Source: Gammaproteobacteria bacterium
GTDB lineage: Bacteria; Pseudomonadota; Gammaproteobacteria; UBA9214
Direction: 5' to 3'
Assembly: GCA_003454335.1 (NCBI GenBank)
Contig: DMKK01000083.1
Coordinates: 1-5,318 of the forward strand
Length of the DNA: 5,318 nt
In this document: one piece after another, positions 1 to 4,779 of the stretch
Layout: every line of letters begins with the position of its first letter
Numbering within the stretch: position 1 is the stretch's first letter
The notes under the pieces: generated by a model
The model's database searches: none
The model's input: the letters and a program-made list of their open reading frames with translations, nothing else
Told to the model about the DNA's origin: nothing
Made by a program: the position numbers and the translations under genes

Positions 1-1032
1 AACGAGGTGGACTGCGAGCTTGCCGGCGATGATGCACAGGAGATCTGGACCTGCTCCACCAATATGCGTCCTTATGAAGATGATCTGACCGATGAGCAGA
101 TCAGCTTCAATGATATGTGGGGCAAGGAACCGGTATCCGACCCGTTTCATTATTCTGAATGGGATTATCAGATCCAGTTGGCTCGTCCGGACTGGGCGAC
201 GGTCTACGAGCGGCGCCAGCCCATGGGTGACCCGGAAGATATCCATGACATCATCACTGAGTACCGGCCAGTCGCGCATCGTATCAAGCAAATCATCGAT
301 CTCCTGACGCCGGAAGGTGTGCAGCGTGTGCGCAACATGGAAGACGGTGATGAAATCGATATCAATGCAGCCATTGATGCCATGGTCGCCATCCGCATGG
401 GTGAGCAACCCAATACTCGCATCACAATGCGAAATGTTCTCAAGAACCGTGATCTTTCTGTTGTACTGTTGCTGGATCTATCCGAATCCACCAATGAGAC
501 CGTTAGCGGTTCGGACAAGACCGTACTGCAGCTGACACGTGAAGCGGCCACCCTGGTATCTACCGCGATCGAAGGAATAGGGGATCCCTTCGCTGTTCAT
601 GGCTTCGCCTCTGACGGGCGTCACGATGTGCAGTACTATCGGTTCAAGGATTTTGCACAGCATTTTGATGATGATGCCAAGGGACGTCTGGCCGGTATGA
701 AGGGCGGTCTTTCGACGCGCATGGGCGCAGCGCTGCGGCATGCGGGCCATCATCTGTTAAAGCAGCAGGAAAAACGCAAACTGATCCTGCTGGTGACCGA
801 TGGGGAACCGGCCGATGTTGATGAGCGCGACCCGCAGCACCTGCGTCATGACACCAAGAAAGCCGTGGAAGAACTCTACAGCAAGGGCGTGCTCAGTTAT
901 TGCCTGACGCTGGATCCAAATGCCGATGATTACGTGAAGCGAATCTTTGGCGCGAATAATTATACGATTATCGACAATGTCAACAGACTGCCGGAGAAGC
1001 TGCCGACACTGTTTGCCAGTCTGACAGCCTAG
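1..1032 (+). CDS. cbbO: CbbO-type Rubisco activase subunit, VWA domain (5'-truncated by window edge)
   Basis: The reading frame is open from base 1 (AAC GAG GTG...) to a TAG at 1030-1032, so the 5' part lies outside the window. About 343 codons remain of a family usually near 700-800 residues. Residue numbers count from the GTG at 7. The visible part is a linker rich in D/E/W/Y (EWDYQIQLARPDW, about 51-63) followed by a C-terminal von Willebrand A domain. The MIDAS metal site is complete: D157-x-S159-x-S161 (DLSES), T237 in GGLSTRMG, and D265 in VTDGEP. In this family CbbO is the adaptor of the CbbQ AAA+ motor; the complex releases inhibitory sugar phosphates from Rubisco in the cytoplasm. 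The closing pattern IFGANNYTIIDNVNRLPEKL resembles CbbO more than NorD, but NorD (nitric oxide reductase activation) is a close paralogue. The missing upstream genes (cbbQ/cbbLS or norCBQ) would decide. The in-frame GTG at 7 is internal, not a start. Confidence 0.78.
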   Translation, partial: NEVDCELAGDDAQEIWTCSTNMRPYEDDLTDEQISFNDMWGKEPVSDPFHYSEWDYQIQLARPDWATVYERRQPMGDPEDIHDIITEYRPVAHRIKQIIDLLTPEGVQRVRNMEDGDEIDINAAIDAMVAIRMGEQPNTRITMRNVLKNRDLSVVLLLDLSESTNETVSGSDKTVLQLTREAATLVSTAIEGIGDPFAVHGFASDGRHDVQYYRFKDFAQHFDDDAKGRLAGMKGGLSTRMGAALRHAGHHLLKQQEKRKLILLVTDGEPADVDERDPQHLRHDTKKAVEELYSKGVLSYCLTLDPNADDYVKRIFGANNYTIIDNVNRLPEKLPTLFASLTA

Positions 1033-1476
1033 TCAGTGCTGAAAGGGCAGGATGGTAGCTTTTTGCGCTGCGTTTTCGTTTTCCTTTAGCCGTTCTTCAA
1101 AAGGGTCCAGTGCCTTCGGGAATTCACCGATTAATCGGCGATGAATATCGTGGTCCTCGTGCACATAATAAACAACTTCAATCGGCACCGGCTCATTCAA
1201 GGAGTCGCGTGAATGGTGCATTGGCATTTGCCATGCCAGGATAATCAATCGGCCGCCTTTGCCATCCTGAACTGCATAGCCCTGGTTGTCGACGAAGATA
1301 ATCTCGTCAGCATCGATTACAGCCTGGTATTGCATACTGCGGACAGGGACAAAAACATTTTTTGTGGTGCTGCGATTCAGTATCAGTACGCAGCGATTAA
1401 ACAGCGGGGCAGGCAGGTTGACCTGCTCTCGGGCAACTTCTTCGGGGCGGAAAAATGTTTCAGTAGTAATATTCAT
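1033..1476 (-). CDS. Uncharacterised 147-residue protein, third gene of the ppk2 cluster
   Basis: I do not recognise this family. I chose the ATG at 1474-1476 (MNITTETFFRPEEV). The frame can be extended 13 codons to a GTG at 1513-1515, but nothing like a ribosome binding site precedes that GTG. The ATG itself has only a weak GGAA. There is no signal peptide or membrane segment, so the product is probably cytoplasmic. The central part alternates hydrophobic and charged residues like a beta-rich fold (VFVPVRSMQYQAVIDADEIIFVD, then RLIILAWQMP and IEVVYYVH). The tail is charged and helical (DPFEERLKENENAAQK). One Cys is present (NRCVLIL). It begins 59 bases after the stop of the 71-residue gene on the same strand, so it is probably co-transcribed with ppk2. 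Its TGA (1033-1035) abuts the TAG of the convergent cbbO-like gene. The long unbroken frame and operon position support a real gene; its function is unknown. Confidence 0.8.
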   Translation of the reverse strand: MNITTETFFRPEEVAREQVNLPAPLFNRCVLILNRSTTKNVFVPVRSMQYQAVIDADEIIFVDNQGYAVQDGKGGRLIILAWQMPMHHSRDSLNEPVPIEVVYYVHEDHDIHRRLIGEFPKALDPFEERLKENENAAQKATILPFQH

Positions 1477-1535
1477 TAATTCCAGGCAGGCTGATATCCC
1501 CAAATAGGTTGCCACCCATTGTAATGGCTGGTCGC

Positions 1536-1751
1536 CTAATCGAAGAATTCGGCGTTATGTTGAATATCATGGGCAAGGCCAGTGAGTTTCTCAGTCACTC
1601 TTTCCAGATTTTCAAGCAAGGCGGTATCGAGTCCGGCCTCGATAATCAATTTGAGTTCGTCGTAGTGGTTGGTCGACAGGCTGTCGCCGGCATCCTCTAT
1701 CAGCTCGCGAAACCGGTTGACCATTTGTTCTGCATGTTTTCCCTGTTGCAT
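1536..1751 (-). CDS. Small uncharacterised helical protein, 71 residues, coupled to ppk2
   Basis: The protein runs from MQQGKHAEQM to HNAEFFD. It is hydrophilic, has no signal peptide or Cys, and shows heptad-like spacing of Leu/Ile/Val (FRELIEDAGD, YDELKLIIEAGLDTALLENLERV, LTGLAHDI), which suggests a helical bundle or short coiled coil. The start is well supported: AAGAGGA lies about 6 bases upstream of the ATG, inside the last codons of ppk2. Only two bases separate the ppk2 TAA from this ATG, so translation is probably coupled. I do not recognise a named family. The context suggests co-expression with the polyphosphate kinase, but a partner role is only inference. A long plus-strand frame also crosses this stretch (1509-1757); the minus-strand frame is preferred because of its ribosome binding site and its spacing from ppk2. 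Confidence 0.8.
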   Translation of the reverse strand: MQQGKHAEQMVNRFRELIEDAGDSLSTNHYDELKLIIEAGLDTALLENLERVTEKLTGLAHDIQHNAEFFD

Positions 1752-1764
1752 GGTTAGTCCTCTT
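1752..1764 (-). promoter_or_regulatory. Ribosome binding site of the 71-residue gene, inside the end of ppk2
   Basis: Read on the minus strand this is AAGAGGACTAACC followed by ATG. The AAGAGGA core matches the 16S anti-Shine-Dalgarno sequence. It sits within the last ppk2 codons and its TAA stop, which is the usual arrangement for translational coupling. Confidence 0.7.
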
Positions 1765-2701
1765 TTCCTGTGTTATCTGTTTCATTTTCTTCGAGGGGGC
1801 TGCTTTCAAGATAATGCTCGCCCTTTTCATAGATATCCCTGGCCGAACCGACGATCTTCGGGTCAGGCGGGGTGACCACCTTGAGGTCCTTGTTCGGGTA
1901 ATCGAGACGGTTTAGTACGAAGCGCATTGCATTAAGACGCGCACGCTTCTTGCAGTCTGATTTGACCACGGTCCAGGGAGCATCTGCCGTATCCGTATAA
2001 AAGAACATCGCATCCTTGGCCTCGGTATAATTCTGCCACTTGTCCAGCGATGCCATATCGATCGGGCTGAGTTTCCATTGCTTCAACGGATCATGCCGGC
2101 GGCCCTGGAAACGGCGGAATTGTTCATTGCGGCTTACAGAAAACCATAGTTTGTAGAACAGGATCCCGCTCCTCACCAGCATGCGTTCCAGTTCCGGCGC
2201 CTGGCGCATGAACTCCAGGTACTCCCCGGGCTGACAGAAACCCATGACCCGCTCCACACCGGCACGGTTGTACCAGGAGCGGTCGAACAGGACGATTTCA
2301 CCGTGCGTGGGCATATGTTTGATATAGCGCTGGAAATACCATTGCCCGCTTTCCTCCTCGCTCGGCTTTTCCAGGGCCACTACGCGTGCACCACGCGGGT
2401 TCAGGTGTTCCATCATGCGCTTGATGGTGCCACCCTTGCCGGCCGCATCGCGGCCCTCACAAAGGATGACGATGCGTTGCCCGGTCTCCTTGACCCAGTT
2501 TTGCATTTTCAGTAATTCGATCTGCAACTGCTGCTTGCTGGCCTCGTATTCCTCCCGATCCATTTTCTTGGCGTAGGGGTAATTCGCATTGGGAAATATT
2601 TTCCTTTTGCCGAGTTTCTTGATCTCGTCTATGGAAGCCAGTTCCTGTGTTTCCCGCTCGGCGGCAAGCTCTGCCAGGGTATTTGCGTGCTGTTCACTCA
2701 T
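1754..2701 (-). CDS. ppk2: Polyphosphate kinase 2 (PPK2, class I-like, single domain)
   Basis: The cytoplasmic enzyme transfers phosphate between inorganic polyphosphate and nucleotides; class I members mainly convert ADP or GDP to ATP or GTP using polyphosphate. The 315-residue length is normal for a one-domain member. Visible motifs are Walker A GRDAAGKGG (83-91) followed by TIKRMMEHLNPRGARVVAL, Walker B FDRSWYNRAGVERVMGF (139-155), and the lid segment RRFQGRRHDPLKQWKLSP (196-213). DKWQNYTEAKDAMFFYTDT (220-238) and APWTVVKSDCKKRAR (241-255) follow, as in the Pseudomonas-type family. Residues 1-45 and the acidic tail from about 298 are variable extensions. The start is the ATG at 2699-2701; its ribosome binding site is poor (GGA about 9 bases upstream), but the next in-frame Met (47) would cut into family-typical sequence. 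It is the first gene of a three-gene minus-strand cluster and is divergent from the antiporter gene across a region with an FNR-like site. Identity is secure; nucleotide preference is not. Confidence 0.96.
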   Translation of the reverse strand: MSEQHANTLAELAAERETQELASIDEIKKLGKRKIFPNANYPYAKKMDREEYEASKQQLQIELLKMQNWVKETGQRIVILCEGRDAAGKGGTIKRMMEHLNPRGARVVALEKPSEEESGQWYFQRYIKHMPTHGEIVLFDRSWYNRAGVERVMGFCQPGEYLEFMRQAPELERMLVRSGILFYKLWFSVSRNEQFRRFQGRRHDPLKQWKLSPIDMASLDKWQNYTEAKDAMFFYTDTADAPWTVVKSDCKKRARLNAMRFVLNRLDYPNKDLKVVTPPDPKIVGSARDIYEKGEHYLESSPLEENETDNTGKED

Positions 2702-2721
2702 GGGAATTAATCCATTATGTT

Positions 2722-2748
2722 GTTATATACAATCCCGTAGTAAAACAA
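2722..2748 (-). promoter_or_regulatory. Candidate sigma-70 promoter for the ppk2 cluster
   Basis: On the minus strand a TTGTTT (-35-like, 2743-2748) and a TATAAC (-10-like, 2722-2727) are separated by 15 bases, shorter than the ideal 17. The predicted start of transcription is near 2715, giving a short leader before the ppk2 ATG. The -10 matches consensus at 5 of 6 positions; the spacing is the weak point. Confidence 0.35.
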
Positions 2749-2766
2749 TCAGCAAGCGAGCGCGCC

Positions 2767-2780
2767 ATGATATAGATCAA
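2767..2780. promoter_or_regulatory. FNR/ANR-type binding site in the divergent ppk2-antiporter region
   Basis: The sequence ATGATATAGATCAA matches the FNR/ANR/DNR consensus TTGAT-N4-ATCAA at 9 of 10 defined positions; only the first T is replaced by A. On the other strand it reads TTGATCTATATCAT. Its centre is about 58 bases upstream of the predicted ppk2 transcription start, close to the class I activator position near -61.5, and about 80 bases upstream of the predicted antiporter start. It could control either direction. This is a motif match by eye, not proof of binding. Confidence 0.5.
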
Positions 2781-2782
2781 AA

Positions 2783-2792
2783 AAACCGGTTT
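2783..2792. repeat. 10-bp perfect palindrome AAACCGGTTT beside the FNR-like site
   Basis: AAACCGGTTT is a perfect inverted repeat with no spacer, starting two bases after the FNR-like site. It lies between the two divergent candidate promoters, where an operator would be expected. It is too short and lacks the loop needed for a terminator hairpin. A second-regulator operator is inference. Confidence 0.3.
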
Positions 2793-2841
2793 CGTTGCTG
2801 GTTGTGTGTGGGGCGGTTAGCGGTTTTTCAGGCTACCCGGG

Positions 2842-2847
2842 TATACT
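2842..2847 (+). promoter_or_regulatory. Candidate -10 element for the antiporter transcript
   Basis: TATACT matches the sigma-70 -10 consensus at 5 of 6 positions. No good -35 hexamer is found at 16-18 bases upstream, so it would be weak or need an activator. A start near 2854 would place the leader ORF ribosome binding site (2860-2865) very near the 5' end of the mRNA. Confidence 0.35.
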
Positions 2848-2873
2848 CAGCGGCCAAGTGAGGTGGCCTTGCC

Positions 2874-2927
2874 ATGGAAGTTAACAGGAAAGCTGTGCTG
2901 TTGGGCAGCGTGTGCCAATGCGGATGA
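2874..2927 (+). CDS. Possible 17-codon leader peptide (uORF) ahead of the antiporter gene
   Basis: ATG at 2874 opens a short frame, MEVNRKAVLLGSVCQCG, ending at TGA 2925-2927. It has the best ribosome binding site in this region: GAGGTG at 2860-2865, eight bases upstream. It ends 10 bases before the GTG chosen for the antiporter, and it is in a different frame. The peptide contains a C-x-C near its end. It may serve translational coupling or a leader-type control of the antiporter gene, which itself has a poor ribosome binding site. Equally it could be chance, since such short frames are common; nothing in the sequence proves translation. Confidence 0.3.
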   Translation: MEVNRKAVLLGSVCQCG

Positions 2928-2937
2928 GAACCTGGCT

Positions 2938-4659
2938 GTGAATTTTGAATATTTGACCGATATTATCTTGCTGCTGGCGGCGGCAGTGATTGCCGTGCCT
3001 TTGTTTCAATCCCTGGGTCTTGGTGCAATACCGGGGTTTCTGGTTGCGGGGATCGTCCTGGGCCCGTCAGGACTGGGCTATATCGAGAATCATGATGAGA
3101 TTGCCCACCTCGCCGAGCTGGGTGTGGTGCTGTTGTTATTTGTTATCGGGATAGAAATCAATCCATCGCGTCTGTGGAAGATGAAGCGACTGGTATTGGG
3201 GCTGGGAACACTCCAGGTGCTGGTGACGGGTGCTTTGATAACGATAATAGTCCATGAGTTTCTTGATGCTGCATGGCAGATCTCGCTGTTAACAGGCGCG
3301 GCGCTGGCCCTGTCCTCAACAGCCTTTGTGTTGCAGCTGTTAACGGAAAAGAAGCTGCTTTACTCGGAATATGGCCGGCCTGCTGTTGCGGTCTTACTGT
3401 TACAGGACCTGGCAGTTATTCCGCTGCTGGCCTATGTTTCGTTGATAGCTACGCCGGAGCTGACAATAGCAGAAGATGTTTTCATTGCCCTGGCCGAGGC
3501 GCTTGTCATTCTGGTGCTTATTATTGTTGCAGCCCGGTATGTTCTGAATCCCCTTCTCAAAATACTTGCCCGGTTTGGTTCACCCGAAATATTTACCGCA
3601 TCCGCTTTACTGCTGGTGCTGGGTACCGCACAGGCCATGGAGAGTGTCGGGCTATCCATGGCCATGGGGGCATTTATCGCCGGTCTCCTGATTGCCGATT
3701 CATCTTTTCGCCACCAGATTACTGCCGAGATCCAGCCCTTTCGGGGTTTGTTGCTGGGACTGTTTTTTATGACCATGGGGATGTCCATAAATCTCGAACT
3801 CTTTTTGGGTGATCCCCTCGTGCTTTTGGCGGTGGTGGCTGCATTAATGGCTGTCAAGTTTGTCACGCTCTGGCCCTTGTCGCGCCTGTTTGGCATACAG
3901 CAAAAGGCATCTGTTTCGGTAGCCTTGCTGCTGGCTCAAAGTGGTGAATTCGCACTGGTGTTATTTGCGCTGGCGAAGGGTATGGGGTTGCTGGATGAGT
4001 TGTTATTCCAGCACCTTCTCATTGTTGTCATGCTGAGTATGCTTGCAACGCCGGCGCTGGAGAAACTGGCCAGCCGGATATTTTTGACTGCCCGCAGCAG
4101 CAACGGGGGGGTGCCCGCTGTTGATATAAACGGCTCGGGGCAAGAGACAGGGACAGTTATTCTTGCCGGTTTTGGACGCATGGGGCATCGCATCGGCTAT
4201 ATCCTGGAATTGATGCAGGTGCCCTATGTGGCAATCGATACAGATGCATCTCTGGTAGAACGCGAGCGCGAGGAAGGCAAGGCTGTGTATTTCGGAGATG
4301 CCAAAAGGCCCGAAGTGCTAAGAGCGGCCGGGGTTGCTGATGCGCCGCTGGTGATTGTGTCAATTGATGACATTGAAGCGACAGAAAGTGTTGTATCCTC
4401 GCTGCATTCTGCCTTTCCTGATGTTCCTGTATTTGCACGCGGACATGATCTTACCCAGTGCCGTTCGCTGGGATCACTTGGTGCGCACTTTACTGTTTCA
4501 GAGACCATGGAGGCCAGCGCAGAACTTGCACGTGCTGCATTGCTTTTTATGGGCGCTGAACGCCCGGAAGTAGCCGCTGCACTGAAGGATTTTCGCAAGG
4601 ATTATTATGGAAGAATCGGCAAGGATAAACGCGATGAGTACATGGGGATCGATGCATAA
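2938..4659 (+). CDS. KefB/KefC-type monovalent cation:proton antiporter with RCK (TrkA-N) domain
   Basis: An inner-membrane CPA2 antiporter or K+ efflux protein. The frame is open from GTG 2863, but I place the start at GTG 2938 (VNFEYLTDIILLLAAAVIAVPLFQ). Family members begin at this helix, and the 25 extra codons (MALPWKLTGKLCCW...) are not family-like; the site before 2938 is weak, so the start is uncertain. This gives 573 residues, near the usual 560-620. Residues 1 to about 380 form the multi-helix Na+/H+ exchanger domain. It has the QDLAVIP motif (156-162, the Q-D pair of Kef proteins), the family block AFIAGLLIADSSFRHQ then RGLLLGLFFMTMGMSI (about 245-284), and QSGEF (334-338). After a linker, the RCK/TrkA-N Rossmann domain has GFGRMG (411-416), AIDTD (about 432-436) and GDAKRPE (453-459). 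These suggest gating by NAD(H) or a related ligand. No TrkA-C domain follows. It may exchange K+ or Na+; glutathione gating as in E. coli KefB/KefC cannot be read from sequence. Confidence 0.93.
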   Translation: MNFEYLTDIILLLAAAVIAVPLFQSLGLGAIPGFLVAGIVLGPSGLGYIENHDEIAHLAELGVVLLLFVIGIEINPSRLWKMKRLVLGLGTLQVLVTGALITIIVHEFLDAAWQISLLTGAALALSSTAFVLQLLTEKKLLYSEYGRPAVAVLLLQDLAVIPLLAYVSLIATPELTIAEDVFIALAEALVILVLIIVAARYVLNPLLKILARFGSPEIFTASALLLVLGTAQAMESVGLSMAMGAFIAGLLIADSSFRHQITAEIQPFRGLLLGLFFMTMGMSINLELFLGDPLVLLAVVAALMAVKFVTLWPLSRLFGIQQKASVSVALLLAQSGEFALVLFALAKGMGLLDELLFQHLLIVVMLSMLATPALEKLASRIFLTARSSNGGVPAVDINGSGQETGTVILAGFGRMGHRIGYILELMQVPYVAIDTDASLVEREREEGKAVYFGDAKRPEVLRAAGVADAPLVIVSIDDIEATESVVSSLHSAFPDVPVFARGHDLTQCRSLGSLGAHFTVSETMEASAELARAALLFMGAERPEVAAALKDFRKDYYGRIGKDKRDEYMGIDA

Positions 4660-4666
4660 TTTTCAG

Positions 4667-4681
4667 GAAGCCGCTCCTACA
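4667..4681. repeat. REP-like half element just after the antiporter stop codon
   Basis: The reverse complement, TGTAGGAGCGGCTTC, matches from memory the head of REP/BIME-type intergenic repeats common in Pseudomonas, Xanthomonas and related gammaproteobacteria. The expected second arm (AGCCGC...) is missing, so no hairpin can form here. Its position, eight bases past a stop codon, is typical. It is probably a degenerate remnant, and chance is possible for so short a match. Confidence 0.4.
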
Positions 4682-4693
4682 ATGAGGTTATTG

Positions 4694-4704
4694 GCAATGA
4701 TTGC
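4694..4704. promoter_or_regulatory. Small palindrome GCAAT-G-ATTGC upstream of the secreted-protein gene
   Basis: A perfect 5+1+5 inverted repeat about 53 bases upstream of the transcription start predicted from the -10 at 4740. Its position would suit an activator site. It is not a match to a regulator consensus I can name, and short palindromes occur by chance. Confidence 0.2.
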
Positions 4705-4739
4705 ATTTCCGACGGGCCTCTTACGATTTAAGAAGCGGT

Positions 4740-4745
4740 TATACT
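4740..4745 (+). promoter_or_regulatory. Candidate -10 element for the secreted-protein gene
   Basis: TATACT (preceded by T, giving TTATACT) lies 34 bases before the ATG. A start near 4752 would leave a leader of about 28 bases that carries the ribosome binding site. The -35 region is poor (CTCTTA at 16-base spacing). The same TATACTC string occurs before the antiporter gene. Confidence 0.4.
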
Positions 4746-4766
4746 CGACGTCTGTAACACGGCAAC

Positions 4767-4772
4767 GGAGGA
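4767..4772 (+). promoter_or_regulatory. Strong ribosome binding site fixing the start at 4780
   Basis: GGAGGA is followed by seven bases and then ATG at 4780-4782. It is a near-ideal Shine-Dalgarno sequence and fixes the start of a gene that has no stop in the window. Confidence 0.85.
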
Positions 4773-4779
4773 CATTATT

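Noticed and set aside
204..551. A 115-codon minus-strand frame opposite the cbbO-like gene
   Set aside because: Ser/Arg/Met-rich antisense shadow of a clearly coding VWA-domain frame.
1213..1479. An 88-codon plus-strand frame opposite the 147-residue gene
   Set aside because: Antisense shadow without a ribosome binding site; the minus-strand frame fits the operon.
1509..1757. An 82-codon plus-strand frame opposite the 71-residue gene
   Set aside because: The minus-strand gene has a strong ribosome binding site and two-base spacing from ppk2, which the plus frame lacks.
2815..2836. Imperfect hairpin (GGT-t-AGC ... GCTACC) before the antiporter promoter
   Set aside because: Only six pairs with a bulge and no downstream T-run; not a convincing terminator or riboswitch.
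3273..3812. A 179-codon plus-strand frame inside the antiporter gene
   Set aside because: It overlaps membrane-helix codons of the antiporter in another frame, has many Cys/Arg/Gly with no recognisable domain, and no ribosome binding site. The antiporter motifs prove the other frame.
3432..3896. A 154-codon minus-strand frame inside the antiporter gene
   Set aside because: Low-complexity Ser/Ala/Arg/Thr composition typical of an antisense shadow; no family motif.
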